A stretch of DNA of 64,000 bases, from positions 620,001 to 684,000 of the forward strand of contig JAGMWG010000010.1 of the NCBI GenBank assembly GCA_020744225.1, given 5' to 3'. Below, piece by piece: positions 1 through 11,988 of this stretch. Position 1 is the stretch's first letter, and every line of letters starts with the position of its first letter. This DNA comes from Paraphoma chrysanthemicola (taxonomy: Eukaryota; Ascomycota; Dothideomycetes; Pleosporales; Phaeosphaeriaceae). A model generated the notes under the pieces. That model was not told the origin of the DNA. It saw nothing but the letters and a program-made list of their open reading frames with translations, and ran no database searches. The position numbers and the translations under genes are program-made.

Positions 1-2108
1 AGTGCGTTCAAGACACGTCGATTGAGATGTACAGAGAAGAAGTCTGGTACTGTGTAACACAAGGGCGATTGGAGTCAATAAAGGGAAGCAGACGAAGAGA
101 AGCACAAAGCGCTGCCGCTCCTAGAAGATCAATTATGCGAAAACCCGCGCTCGTCACGTCATGCAACTAGTCCCACGCGATGGATTGGATCGTCCAGAGC
201 TGGTGGTTCGCTTCCACTGTTGCGCTCAGGGTCCGCATACATTCTTTACACCAAACCCCACCATGCCCACTCATCAGCAGCACACTCGCTTCGCGTGTCC
301 TATCTTAGCCGCGAGCTGACAACTCAAATGTAATTTCTTCGTGTCTTGAGTAAGTCGGCGATGTCATGCCACCGGACTCGGCTTTCATATTTGTTTGGTG
401 GTAGCTATGGCGTGCTCAGCTAAGATGCGGAGGGGCAGTACGAAGTGAGGGGTAGCTCTTACACTGCAGGCAGGTGGGATACTAGTGTGCAGGTACGTTC
501 CGCTGCAACACCATGGCACCGTGAGAACTAGTGGAGAGTCACCACACGATGTAAGCATCTGAGACTAGCACTTCTTGATCTAGTGAAGATAACCTGCCTC
601 GAAATTTGTGCTGTGACGATCCACTCCTTGCCGAACGATCCGATTGGAAAATCTGCCTTTCAGGAGTGTGTATGCGAGCGTTGTCTACAAAGAAAGTGCC
701 CTTCAGCTTGTTGACAGTTCGTAATTCTCGCATTGGTCACTTGGAGTGTCATCCCATGCGGCTGAGAGCATCTGCTCCAGATGTGTCGATGCTGATGAGC
801 CACGAAGTCAGCAAACATCATCATCATATCCAAGCTGAAGTTTGATCGAGTGTCGGAAACGACTAGAGTAATTCCAAATCCAACTGTTGGTCACTTTGAT
901 GATATTTTTCTCTAAGTATGGATCCAAATGTGCCATGTATGACCAATTGATGTAGACTGACCCCGTACGCAACACTGCTCAAAAACGCCATTGCTTTTTC
1001 CCAACCCCAATTCTATTTCCCGGGAGGAGGCCAATACACGTGGCCGCCACTCGCCCAGCCCTGCTCAACTCAGCCCATGATCCTCGCAGCCATATCATCA
1101 TCCTCATATATATACAAATTTATCCGGATCCAGCCCTTCGTCTCTGGGCCAGACGAGCTCGCGTGAATCGCCACCACCCAAATGAGTGTTAATGTGCTTG
1201 AATAAAACGACGGTCCGGTGATTGTAGTTTGAAGGACCCATGAGACCGTCTGGCGGATCCCTTGGTCGAGGGTGGATCCTGGGAAACTTGGGTTGGTAAT
1301 TAGGCAGGGCATGCAACCTGACATTTTGTACATTCCAAAATGCATAAACAGATTTGATAGATTTCCCTTTCAAGTGTTTTCATCATATTCCATCCATTCA
1401 AATAACGCTGATAAGTATAACTAAGCTAAGCTAAGATACACAAAAAAAAGATATGCCAAACGCACAGCGTAAGCCGCCCCGCCCATTGTTTCCCAATCTA
1501 AGTTGCTAGAAAACGACGATATCCCTCCAACCCGTTATGTAGTCCAGGCATGTATATCTCTCATCTCGCAATCTTGCATGGGCTGGCTTTGCGCAAAACA
1601 CATTGCATGGCATCCATCAGAACAGAACAATAATCAAACCAAGGAGAAAGGTGTACTAGCGTGGTGAACAGCAAAAGGGAAATATAGAGAGAAGCTCGGA
1701 TCATATTTGGGCTTCAAGAGCGAGAGAGTGTGTGTCCATAAGGGGTCGGTGGTAACATTAAGATAGAAAGATAAGGATTCAATGCCCAAGGAAATCCATC
1801 ACTGTGTGGCTTCGCGCGCCCATAATGGCGCTTGCGGGTGCTTCAAATATCCAAACAAACATACACACAATAACGAGAAAGAAAAAACCGTGGTGGTGGT
1901 GGTCTCGCGAGAGCTTTTTCAACGGGCGTCGAATATTCTCGTGGGGGTATACCAAGAATAATAACAACATTTTCCCCCATTCGGATGAGGGAAGAATGTT
2001 TAAAACGCCTTTTAACTCCACACTTCATACCATTGCGCGCTCTTTCTATCTTTGGCCCGATCGGCCAGCAGTACCTACTCGACGCGTCAGCATGGTGCAC
2101 AACGTCAT
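1..2108. other. Intergenic region, left window edge
   Basis: No convincing gene is seen. Short ORFs occur on both strands (for example around 1070-1373 and 1804-2214), but they overlap each other in several frames and resemble no family. The part next to 2108 must include the 3' UTR of the velvet gene, whose stop codon lies at 2109-2111 on the minus strand. A short AAGCT-type direct repeat sits near 1420-1436. Confidence 0.6.
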
Positions 2109-3893
2109 TTATACACCAACTTCGGGAATGTGGCGTTGACGCTGTGTACCATCTGCGCGGCGGTAGCTCATGGCCGCTCGGTCCATGGGTTCTTCCATGT
2201 CGGGTGAGTTGCACTCATCGTAATTGTAGCCGGCGCCGGACGGGTTGGGACGCGCGCCCTGCGTCAGGCGTTCGTTCACATGGCGTGTATCGAAGGTACT
2301 GGAGAAGGAGCGTTTGGTACCGGCAGCCGTTTGAACAGGTGGCAGGCCCTGGGCGGCGAAGCGGGGTAGGCCATAGGATTGTGACGAGTCGGGATTAGCA
2401 GACATAGTAGAGGCAGACATGGTTCCAGATGACATGGCACTAGGCGGCGACGCATAAGACGGCGATACAGGCTCCAATTTGTCGGCAGATGTCAATGGCT
2501 GTAGTGTCTTGATCGTAGGCAGAGCGTGATGACTAGGAGGATGCAGAGGCGCGGAGGACTGGTGTGCGTGTGGAGAAGTCTGCAGTGGCTGGATTGGTTG
2601 TGTCATCTGCTGTGGTCGGTTGTACTGGTCCATATTGCTGTACGGTGAGATCAGTTGACCGGGTCCAGGGTACTGTTGAGGCGGCTGAGTGACGGATGGG
2701 CGGCGGTAGTCAGCATTAGGAGCAGGATGACCATAATCAGAAGGTGGTTCATGGCGGACTGGCGCAGATTGTTCGTAGTGGGAAGGCTGCTGGTAGGTCG
2801 GGTAGGCGTATTGCTGGTTCATCTGCATTGACGACTGGTTCTGGTAGCTGTTGTGCACGGGCTGGGGTTGGTGGGAGTATGGAGCCTGTGGGGGCTGCAT
2901 CATGCCGCCAGACGTTGGAGAAGTGTACTGGTTCTGATACTGGTGCTGGTTGGATCCGTACGAGGGCATTTGAGAGTAGCCAGTGCTTGGAGGCGGTGCC
3001 ATCTGCTGGTAATTATTGCTGGGTTGGTAGGATTGCTGCGGCATGTCCTCCATGCTTGGGCGGCGAGGAGGAACCAGGGAGTGGTTGCTGGCATTGGACA
3101 CAGAGCGAGGACGGTCAGGATCGAGAGGAACATTAGGAGGTTGTCCGTAGTTGTCGGGGGTTGCAGTGCGACGGCCTGCATCGTAGCCGCCCTCCTCATC
3201 ATACTCGTCCCAGTCTTTGGAGCCCTTCTGCTCGCGGCGCCTCATGCGGACATCGCGGCGGATACGCACACGACAGCCCTGCTCGGCGACCATGCGGCTC
3301 AGAGCCGTGCTCTCGGACAAGCCAGGGAACTTCTTCGCCGAGAAGACGGTGAAGGGGGCCGACTTGACCTCGGAACGATGGGTCACGAAGTGGTTGCCGT
3401 CGAAGATGACGTCCGGGTCCTCGGGATCCAGATCCTTGACCTCGCTCAGGTTCTCGAAAAGCGCGAAGCTGAGGCGGTACTTGCCCTCGTGACGGACGGA
3501 CAAGTCAGGGAAGATGAAGTAGCCCGCTGGCGTGGGGCGATCGAGGTAGGCCATGCCAGCAACAGGCGTGCCGGTCAGGACAGGGAAACTAGGCGTCGTG
3601 GGAGGCGCACGACCGGGAGCGATGGTGCGAGCATTCTCGAGACTGGCGTGGAGGAAGAAGTTCGCATTGTAGGCGAAGGTGACGTCCTGGTCGTTCTCAA
3701 AGACGCGCAGCTCGACAATCGGAGGTGGGTCAACAGGGCGACGGTCGGCGCTTGACTTCGCACCGCTGCCGCAAGCACGAGCGCGCTCCGGCTGCTGGAT
3801 GACTTGCAGGGAGTAGCGGATCTGGCGACCATCCTTGGTGGTGCGGACCGAGGAGCTCTTGGTCTCGTTGTGGACCGCAATGGTGGAAGCCAT
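2109..3893 (-). CDS. veA: Velvet-domain developmental regulator VeA
   Basis: A 594-residue protein read in one uninterrupted frame. In other fungi VeA is the light-responsive bridge between VelB and the methyltransferase LaeA. The trimer moves into the nucleus in the dark and controls sexual development and secondary metabolism. The N-terminal velvet domain spans roughly residues 25-225 and carries the hallmark segments QQPERARACG, ADRRPVDPPP, VELRVFEND and GYFIFPDLSVR. An arginine-rich stretch, RVRIRRDVRMRRREQ, near residues 205-222 is a likely nuclear localisation signal. The C-terminal 370 residues are Pro/Gln/Ser/Tyr-rich and disordered, as is usual for VeA. The start is the first Met of the conserved N-terminus. 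No intron is needed, whereas several fungal veA genes have one near the 5' end. The upstream neighbour is more than 3.7 kb away, suggesting a long regulatory region. Family assignment is secure; targets are not visible here. Confidence 0.96.
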   Translation of the reverse strand: MASTIAVHNETKSSSVRTTKDGRQIRYSLQVIQQPERARACGSGAKSSADRRPVDPPPIVELRVFENDQDVTFAYNANFFLHASLENARTIAPGRAPPTTPSFPVLTGTPVAGMAYLDRPTPAGYFIFPDLSVRHEGKYRLSFALFENLSEVKDLDPEDPDVIFDGNHFVTHRSEVKSAPFTVFSAKKFPGLSESTALSRMVAEQGCRVRIRRDVRMRRREQKGSKDWDEYDEEGGYDAGRRTATPDNYGQPPNVPLDPDRPRSVSNASNHSLVPPRRPSMEDMPQQSYQPSNNYQQMAPPPSTGYSQMPSYGSNQHQYQNQYTSPTSGGMMQPPQAPYSHQPQPVHNSYQNQSSMQMNQQYAYPTYQQPSHYEQSAPVRHEPPSDYGHPAPNADYRRPSVTQPPQQYPGPGQLISPYSNMDQYNRPQQMTQPIQPLQTSPHAHQSSAPLHPPSHHALPTIKTLQPLTSADKLEPVSPSYASPPSAMSSGTMSASTMSANPDSSQSYGLPRFAAQGLPPVQTAAGTKRSFSSTFDTRHVNERLTQGARPNPSGAGYNYDECNSPDMEEPMDRAAMSYRRADGTQRQRHIPEVGV

Positions 3894-6800
3894 TGTTGGT
3901 GGTGCGTGGTGATCTGCAGCGCGTCAGCTTCGCGCAGGGCAGTAGTGGAAAGGGCGACCATGGACGACGACATGGCAACGTCCAGGTCAGCGGATTCTGC
4001 TACTTACACGACAAACCAGAACGGCGGTATTCAGGAACGGAATGGCAATGTCAGACTCGACCACTGGCACGAATGGACTGGAGTTGAGGTCAGCACAAAT
4101 CGCCGATGCTTATCGCGTCAGCCTCGTGGACGCCGGAGATGGAGCGCCCGGTGTGCTGGCTTCCCAGCACCGAGCGGTCGGCATCCCCACAAACGTGACA
4201 AAGGGCCGGCAGAAACACCTACCAGAGGGTTAAATCCACAGAGAAAATCGCGTCGCAGATTCGAATCTGGCTTCACGATAATCGCTGGGTCCGGAGAGAG
4301 TCGAGTGGGGAACGCGAGCGGCGCTGCGTCGATGGCTGGGTTCTGCGAACGACTGGCTGGGGGCGCGACGGTGGGACCCAGGTACTTGACGACGAACTGG
4401 CTTAGGATGACGACGCGGACCGTTGCAACTCGGCTCTCTTCAATCGCAGTCGCTCCGCCGTCGATGTGGCAGACGGACTGAGGGTTGGCGAGAGTTGGGA
4501 GGAGAGTCGAGGAGAGCGGACTGCCCAGCGAGATGAACGGGACGACGGCTGAGAAGGTGGCACTGGAGAGTGGGCACCTGGCTGGGGACACTGGCTAAAG
4601 ACAAAGAGAGCCGGTGCATGGGGACGCAGCAGGCCAATCAGCGCACGCCTACCATGCCCGAACCGCGCAAGCGACGACTGGCGTGCTGCACCGATGTGCA
4701 GCTTGGGTGCGCGATGAGGAGGATGTCGCCTGCAGCCGGGCCCTCTGAGTCGATTCTGAGCGATGGCGGCGCCGGCGACAACTGCCATCGACGTGCTCTC
4801 ACAACGGCATCAGCCTTCAAGGCGCTTGACCACGGCATTCTCGAGATCGATGTCGCGACTCGCAAAGGCCTCTGTGCGCATTCGCTCCGCGGGGCCATCG
4901 AAACAGGCGGCACGGGTGACGGGTCCAAGTCGTTAGCCCCCGGTGACCCCCCGAACGCAACTGTCCTTGCTCCCATCCTGGCCCCATCGATAAGAATGGA
5001 ACAACGGCGCCCATCATGCTGTCCTTTCCTGTCCTCGACTGTCTGCAGCGCGCAGCGTCTCGCAGCGTGCGACAATATCATGGCGCATGCAGTTTACTGT
5101 GTTTTCCCCCGGCGCTCAGCTGGCCCTTGCGCGCGCGGCGACGGCGGCCATGCTGGGCAAAAGTGTATTGAATGCATGCATCCCAGGGTTGGCCCCTCTG
5201 AATTCCATTGTGCTACCCGCGGCGGGCAGGAGGGCGCACACAGCAGCACGCATGGCCTGATGTGCTTGCACGGCGCGCAGACATTGGCATTCTAATTTCT
5301 GGGGCCTCTGGGGCCAGGCACCGCTCTCGCACGGCTCTGTCTATTGCAATATGGGCGGGCAATATCCGACCCCGTAGACGGTGCTTCTTCCTGCAACGCG
5401 CAGCTGACGGCTCCCGCTGGAAGCCAATGGCCGATTCTGCGGTATGGGCAATATCAGCACTGGGCAGAGTAGGGCCTAGTCTCGAAGGGTCATCCGTGGC
5501 ACCAGAATCCCTGCAGCCACTTCTTTGGTTTGCCAATCCCCAGCTCGCTGGCCAGTCATGCCGCCCACGACCCACCTGGGCTTTCCCGAACCGATGCTCC
5601 CCAAACGGCCAAGCGCGCGCAATCTCCCGCAAGATCAAGCCTCCCGCCAGCCGATCTAGCCCGCTGTCTCACGACAAACCAGCCCATGTCGCACCGTCGT
5701 GCTTTGCTCCGCGCGCCTCTTCGTGGGCGACCTCTGTTCTTGCTGCTTTGAGACCCCGCTGCAGAGTGGTGCGTGGTATCAGCCCATGAGGCTGTCTGCT
5801 CCCTCTGCTCGGACACGCCTCAACGTGGCAGCGAGAAGTTGCAGCGCCCTGGCTTGTCTCAACGGATCGACCCCTTCCGCAACTTCTTTAATAGGCAGCA
5901 CAAATAGCTGTAACTACTGCTTAGGTAGCAAAGACAGTCTTGATGTAGAACCCTAGAGGCCCTCAATGCGTTAAAAAGGTTGCACTGCAGACGTAAAAAC
6001 ACGCGAAGGCATTCAGGAGTGTCCCACGGGAGATATCAAGGTACAGTATCAACTGGCAGGCCGGGACATGAAGTCTATCTGGCGTTTCTTCCTGATCGCG
6101 TCGTGCAGGGGCAGCACGACGCTCCGGCTTCGCGGTTAATCCCCGAGCTGTCAACAGTCCTCTCGGCACACCCTCAGTCGCACGGCAGCGCTGAGCCTCA
6201 ACAACAGTGCAGGCAGCCGTAATCTTGCACACTGTGGATCAAAAGACTAAGCGGACGATCCCTACCCCTGCTCAATCTCAGCTCCTTTTTGGTTGTGGCA
6301 TCATCTTCTTTGTTCTCACTCGCACAGATCATCAACAATGACGACAAGCACGCAAAGCAGCAGCATCGGGGTCGAGATGCTGAGTTTCACCACGACTGCA
6401 GCCGGAGTGCAACCTCTACCCGCAACATCCGACTGGCTTTAGAGTACGACGACTGTCTCGAGAAAGCCTGATAAGACCATTCGGCACCAAATCTGTCCGC
6501 AGGCTGCGTACTTCCGACGTCTCTCATAGATGCTGCGGTATTTCAGTGGTGCATTCACCCACCATACAGCCGTCGTATAACCGTCCCAACGCCATGTCTC
6601 TCCACATGTCAGAACATTCCCTCTTCCTATCCCACCAGCAGCAGCAAACGTTACTCGACTCAGCCCGCTGCGCCTTTTCCGTGCAGCTGACCGATAATCA
6701 GGTAGCATCGAAACCGCCGCCTTTCCAGGTCGACACAGATACTACCTACCCCACAGATGTCGTGGCCGCTGAACCTATCAGTCCAGAAACTAAACTCGCG

Positions 6801-7613
6801 GGAGGGTGTGAAGTGCACGTGGTCAAGCCCCCTTACATATCTCAGCCATTTGCGGGATATATGCAGGCCTCGTCTGATGCACCGGACTGCAGACGCCTCA
6901 ACGTGGCACGGAAGCCACTTTTGCGTGAGTTGGCAAAGACATCTGCGATGCTGATGCATTGCACCGGGTTTCGGGTCGATGCATGCAGCTCGTTCTTGGT
7001 CGACGGTAGGTTCGAGGGAGGCTTGGGAGTCAGAGTGGCCTGACTACGTGCCCCTTGATTTGACATCACGATGTCGTTATGACTTTCCCAGAACTATGAC
7101 GCGGTAAGAGATATTGTTGTACGCTTCAGGCGAAAACGTGTCAAGGTGACGGTGAATGTAGCAGTGCCTGTATTTGCACAGCAATAGTATGACGACTAAA
7201 TACATTAACATCGTAGATGTTGTTTGCGCCATCCCACACAACCGCCTCTCGCGGAGCTTGGAATATTGGGAACAAGAACGTAGTGGCCTGCGCGACTCTA
7301 GCATTGCGACGCTCGCGCAACACCTCAGTAGCTGATCTGAGCTCTTTGATGTAGTGAAGGCATCCAGCCCACCTCGTAAGTCAGATTTGGACGAGCACAT
7401 TCGCAGCATTTTGCTATTCATCGGCATCGAAGACGCACGCCTATTCTCAAACTCCCATTCTCCACGAGAGACCGGCATCAAACTATCTGGCCGGATCTTC
7501 CACGGCATTCAAACTTCCAAGCAGGCGCGGTAAGACAGGTACAGTACTCAACCCCAAATCATACGCTTGAACACCGCCAATTTCCCATTTCCAAGTCCAC
7601 TTGAAGAGCAAAA
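3894..7613. other. Long gap upstream of veA
   Basis: About 3.7 kb lie between the veA start (3893) and the stop of the next minus-strand gene (7614). The stretch holds several overlapping GC-rich ORFs (for example 3804-4481, 4570-5295 and 5208-5789 on plus) without recognisable domains and with shadows in other frames. I read them as chance ORFs. It probably contains the veA promoter and 5' leader. One ORF at 6546-7043 is listed separately as a weak candidate. Confidence 0.55.
6546..7043 (+). CDS. Possible small hypothetical protein (weak)
   Basis: An open frame of 165 codons. An internal Met (position 17) starts a protein-like stretch beginning MSLHMSEHSLFLSHQQQQ, followed by a Pro/Thr/Asp-rich central part and a mixed C-terminus with four cysteines. 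No domain, signal peptide or membrane segment is recognisable. The opposite strand also holds a 99-codon ORF, so a chance ORF is quite possible. There is no obvious splice signal joining it to neighbouring coding sequence. Listed only because its composition is less repetitive than the surrounding shadow ORFs. Transcript data would decide. Confidence 0.2.
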   Translation: MVHSPTIQPSYNRPNAMSLHMSEHSLFLSHQQQQTLLDSARCAFSVQLTDNQVASKPPPFQVDTDTTYPTDVVAAEPISPETKLAGGCEVHVVKPPYISQPFAGYMQASSDAPDCRRLNVARKPLLRELAKTSAMLMHCTGFRVDACSSFLVDGRFEGGLGVRVA

Positions 7614-8769
7614 CTACTCTCTATCTTTCGCACTCGCATATATCGTCTTACTCACCCCGTTCCGCACACTCTCCTGCACCCAATTCGGCAAGCCCCTCAA
7701 CGCGCTCACCCTCGAAATACTCCGTGGCAAGAACACCTGTCCGCCCCGACACGCCAACACTCTCTCAACCACCGTATCCGCGACAACAGTCGGCTCGATG
7801 ATCGCGCTACCGCGTTGTTTGAGTTCCGCTTCTACGGGCGCGAGCAACGGCGTGCGGACCCAATTCGGATGGATCGAGGTCATGAGCACATTCGGCGCGT
7901 GATAATGGTGTTTGAGTTCCTGCGAGAGGGATTCATGGAATGCGAGAATCGCCGCTTTGGAGGCTGTGTAGTCTGCGAGGCCCGCGACGCCAACGTACGA
8001 TGCTGTGCTGGCGATGGTAACGATGTGGCCTTTGTTGGCGGCGATCATGGCCGGTAGGAAGGCTTTGACTGTGTACCAGTTGGACAGCACGTTGACGTCG
8101 AAGATCTTGCGCAGGTAGTCATCTGAGGTGGAGAGGATGGTGTGCGAGGCGAGGATGCCGGCATTGTTGATGAGGATGGTAGGGGTGCCGAGGGTTTCTT
8201 TGACTTTTGCGGCGGTGGCGTAGACGGCGCCCGGGTCGGTGATGTCGCAGGCGAAGAACTTGATATGGGCGTCTGTGGCATGAAATGGTCAGCGCTGCAA
8301 GGCCTAATATGGGGAAATGGTGGTGGAGATGATTCGACTTACAGCCCTGCAAGCTTGTTGGGAGTTGTTGAATGTCCAGCACAGCGACTTTGATACCGCG
8401 ACCGACTAATCTCCTGACAGTCAATTCGCCGATTCCACTACATCCGCCCGTGATGACAGCGACTTCTCTGTCCCAGTTCCATCTCTTCTTCTCGCTTGTC
8501 CAGCGTCCGGCATTGAGGGCAGCGTTGTTCAGTTGCCTGTTCACGACGCCCGTAACGCCCAGCGCAAGGAACCACTTGAGCGCTTTAATGATTTGCGCAT
8601 GCCTTTTCGGATCTCGGAGAGCTGCTATTCTATCCACAAGCTGGCTGCGCAACGACGGCGGACCCTTGGTCAATATATACAGCAGTGCGCCGGATATAAG
8701 AGGATTCAGCGCAACATTGCCGATTGTCAACGACAGCAGGTTCGAAGCGCGCTGGATAGCAACAGACAT
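7614..8769 (-). CDS. Short-chain dehydrogenase/reductase, SDR16C-like, membrane-anchored
   Basis: Two exons (8769-8343 and 8272-7614) joined across a 70-bp intron (GTAAGT donor) give 361 residues. An N-terminal region with hydrophobic helices (about residues 10-35 and 60-90) precedes the Rossmann fold. The dinucleotide-binding motif is GGCSGIGE near residue 110, followed by NNAG in strand 4 and the catalytic YTASK (Tyr-x3-Lys) in exon 2. The arrangement resembles retinol dehydrogenase/SDR16C and lipid-droplet dehydrogenases, which oxidise or reduce hydrophobic alcohols and ketones with NAD(P). The substrate cannot be told from the sequence. The start is uncertain: an in-frame Met 11 codons upstream (8802) would give 372 residues. 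The SDR assignment is firm and the subfamily is inference. The gene lies head-to-tail with the downstream minus-strand veA. Confidence 0.9.
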
Positions 8770-9357
8770 TTTGGTGAGACGGTTACACGGATTGGTAACC
8801 ACGACCAGAAGGTAAAGTATGTAGCTTTTCTAGCTATGCACGCTGCGGTTCCGCGGTAGTACAAAGAGGGGACGCGCCCGCGTCTTCATGTGGTCGACCA
8901 GACTCGCCCCAACTCTGTCGAGCATGGCCCTGAACCTCGGCATCCTGATCCCATGTGTCTGATTGGTGCACTACGGGCTTTGGAGACGTCTTGGAGACTG
9001 GAAACAAGGATGGTCTTGCGAGAAGCGAGCAAATCATTTCGATTCAGGGTAGGTAAATCCGGGGAAGGGACAGCGGTGCTCCAGATTTGCGCTAGTTGCA
9101 CACGCCCACTTTGCTGATTAGTTTCTCGGCCTGTGAAGTGTTCATGATCATACAACGATACTTCGTATTCCGCCATGGCTCGTGAAAATGCATTGAAGAA
9201 CGTTCACTTATCACAATATTTGACCATGTCTTTGGACTGACCAAATTTCAACTTGAATGCATCCCAATTAGGGAGAGCATATTCCTGCGAGAGTAAAGGA
9301 GGTAGTATCGATACCCTTAAAAGGCACCCTCGAGAGATGTTGGTGTGTGTAAAGTGA
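8770..9357. other. Intergenic region between the SDR gene and RAD57-like gene
   Basis: This holds the promoter of the SDR gene and the 3' UTR of the RAD57-like gene. Short ORFs here (for example 8886-9176 minus and 8890-9117 plus) overlap one another and show no family features. Nothing else is seen. Confidence 0.5.
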
Positions 9358-10768
9358 TTATTTCTTTTCTTTTGATACATGGCGAATACCGCTCTTTGTA
9401 ATCTCAAACTCGACACCCCGCCGATCTGAAGGCGGTGTCCATGGCGCGAAGACGACCTTGAGCCAGCGCCGCCATTTTGAAATGTAGTTCTCCTCCTCAT
9501 TCCATTCATCTTCTCCGTTCACTGTAAGCATGGGCTGCCTACTCGCAAAGACTGGCTTCTTAAGCAGCGCAATGCGACATGCCAACTGATTCGTCCACAC
9601 TAGTCCCAAGGATGGAGTCTTTTGCGCATGTTCTGGCTCATACTGGTTGTCACCCCAGCCTGTAAACCACTTTTGTTGGTGATCGAGTGCAAGCGGATCT
9701 GGCGACAGTAAAAGACCTACTTCTGGCTGAGATGGCATGGACGGTTGAGGCGTGTGTTCGCGGCCATTGCCTTGGCTATTGGTGGAAGTTGTACGTGACA
9801 CAGCGTTGGATGAGGCAGCGGACGGAGCTCTGGTGAAGCGGTCGGCGACTTGGTTGGCGACAACGACGACGAGGCCTTCAGTGCGCGCAAGTTCACGCAG
9901 CAATGCGCCTAATTGCACCAGCTGGGTTCCTCGCTTGGCCATGGATGCAGCGCCGCCCCCGGCGCCCTTCTTCTCAAACTCAGCGCGGTAGTTCGCAGCA
10001 ACGGAATCGATTATGACAAGGCCTACACCATGTTTCTTGATTGCCACCGGCAGTTGGTACCGCAAAATGTGCTCCTGCGACTCAATATCCGGGGTCTGAA
10101 TGCTGAGCACGCGCGACAACGAGGGCTTGTCCTCTGTTGGCAGTGATGAGAGCGCCGGATGGGAGGAAAGCAGTTGGGCAAGGCGGCTTGTTGCCAATAC
10201 CGCCTCAGTGGAGATGTAGACGGCCGATTTGGCGAGGCCGTGCGGAGGGGGCAATTGCGCCGCGAGTAGGAGAGTGAGGAGCAGCTGCGTCTTACCGGCA
10301 CCGCTGTAAATGTCAGCCAATCTACCAATGAAGAGGCAGCAATCAGAAGATATTCAAGCAGTACGCGAGGCACTATAGGGAAGTGTTGCATGGTTCATAC
10401 CTCTCACCAGTGACCTCGACAAGGTAGCCCGGCGGTATGCCTCCGCCCAACGCAGCGTCGAGCTCCTCATCTAAAGTGCTTATACCGCGCCATGGGGCCT
10501 GGGGTATCTGTAGATCACTCGAAGCAGTCGCAAAGGCATTCGCAGGCTGTTCCTCTCCTCCGAAGCCAAGCTGGCTGTGCAGGGCAGCTATGGCCGCGTC
10601 TGCCAGCTTCCTGAGCTCGCCGGCAGGCAGCTGGGCGCGCTTTGCGACATCAGCAGGCTCGAGGGTGAGCAGATCGGCGGTGGTGATTAGGGCCTTGTCG
10701 AGCGAGGGCAGCAGATGCGAAAAGGGCTTGCAGTCAAAGTCCGGCAGCACGTGCAGCAGGTCCGTCAT
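9358..10768 (-). CDS. RAD57: RecA/Rad51-family paralogue, Rad57/XRCC3-like
   Basis: Two exons (10768-10401 and 10303-9358) with a 97-bp intron give 437 residues. The intron falls inside the Walker A motif: splicing restores GESGAGKTQLLL across the junction. Walker B is seen as GLVIIDSVAANYR, and ISTEA follows the first RecA-core strand. An N-terminal helical region of about 100 residues precedes the core, and the segment ISTLDEELDAALGGGIPPG is the typical Rad51-paralogue lead-in. In yeast, Rad57 pairs with Rad55 and stabilises Rad51 filaments during homologous recombination. The C-terminal third has a long Ser/Pro-rich insertion (about residues 270-340 of the protein), common in filamentous fungi. 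XRCC3-type is the alternative name for the same clade. The start is the first Met of the open frame. A divergent promoter region of 1.2 kb is shared with the carnitine acetyltransferase gene. Confidence 0.88.
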
Positions 10769-11988
10769 GGGGCGCCAGTGTGCAGCATCTGCGCGGCTCT
10801 GCGGATGGCACGCGCAACAGTCCCGCGCCCGGTGCTTCTCGAAAACCGTCGGGCGCTGCTAACAGAGCACAGTGGGCGGGTGGTGACGCGACGCGTGATG
10901 GGAGGTCTTCGCGACGTTCGAGACGCAGGGGCTTGGCGCGGAGGAAAGGAATGCCCCCCACCACAACTCTGCGCCGACGTCACTCCCAAGCTGCCACACG
11001 AGCCCTGTCCCCGCTTCCCCACGCGTTGGCAGACATCAGCCATTCATGCCATCCCAGTCGACACGAGATCTCGGCTTGTGATGGGCGCCAGCGGCCGGCA
11101 GTGAGCTCGTGAGCTATGACCGCATGTCTGCTCATCGCAGAGAAGTGAGCGGCCTAGGGCTACAAACACCAAGAGCAGACTGTGCTGCTCGCGTAATGCG
11201 CTTTGTGTGAGCTGACTTCAAAATTTGTATTCCTCCGATTAGCCGGTGACCCAGGCCCGCGGTCGTGACGGTGCGTCTTCTCTTAAAGCTCGCCCTACTG
11301 CGCAGCTTCCACTCGTCCGTGGCACTGATAGCTCGCACAGCAGGGTTCCTAGTACACCTCGGGGCAGCCTTACGCGACTTCCGTATCCTCCTGGCCGAAT
11401 CGTTCCAGCAAAATACGCCTGTTCCGCGCGCGGCAGTGCTTTTCCGGCCCTTTATCCTCCTTTTGTTGCGTATTGGGCTCATCAGGCGGCTCCACACACG
11501 TGCGGTAAGTTTGAGAGAAACTGTCACATTGACCGCAGCAGCACCGGCCAAAGATTGAATAATCGCACAAAAATATATCACAAGTGCTGCTCGTTTCGAG
11601 CTCCACGCTACCGAGTAAGTGCATTTCCCTTGCATAGGCTTCCGGTGGTTCACCCTGTCGGGTCATTCACCTCACTCGTCTGCCTCCTGCGGGTCATGAT
11701 CCATGTCAGCGGTCGGCTACTCGATTTGAGTCTTGGATCACATTTTATTACGAAGCACACATAGCGTTTCACATGCTAGAAGGATCCACTTTTACGCTAC
11801 TGCCCATTTTGTACCGTCCTTTATAAGACTCCTACTAGCCCTCAGACTCCCACTTTCTGGGCGACCCCCTCGTACTCATGCCGGCCTACTGTCTGCAAGA
11901 TTGCCACTACTTCTACCGTAGTGCTCTACGGCTCCTCTCCATCAGCACCTCCATCTCACCACTCTACGCCTAACTGACATCACCCACC
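10769..11988. other. Divergent intergenic region (RAD57-like / carnitine acetyltransferase)
   Basis: A 1.2 kb region between two divergently transcribed genes. Overlapping ORFs on both strands (11132-11653 minus, 11246-11764 plus) show no domain and look like chance reading frames. The last 200 bp before 11989 are CT-rich, as is common upstream of fungal start codons. Confidence 0.5.

Noticed and set aside
2853..3755. 300-codon ORF on plus, antisense to the velvet domain
   Set aside because: It mirrors the GC-rich codon pattern of veA on the other strand and has no domain.
4570..5295. 241-codon ORF upstream of veA
   Set aside because: GC-rich, overlaps long ORFs in other frames, no recognisable domain or start context.
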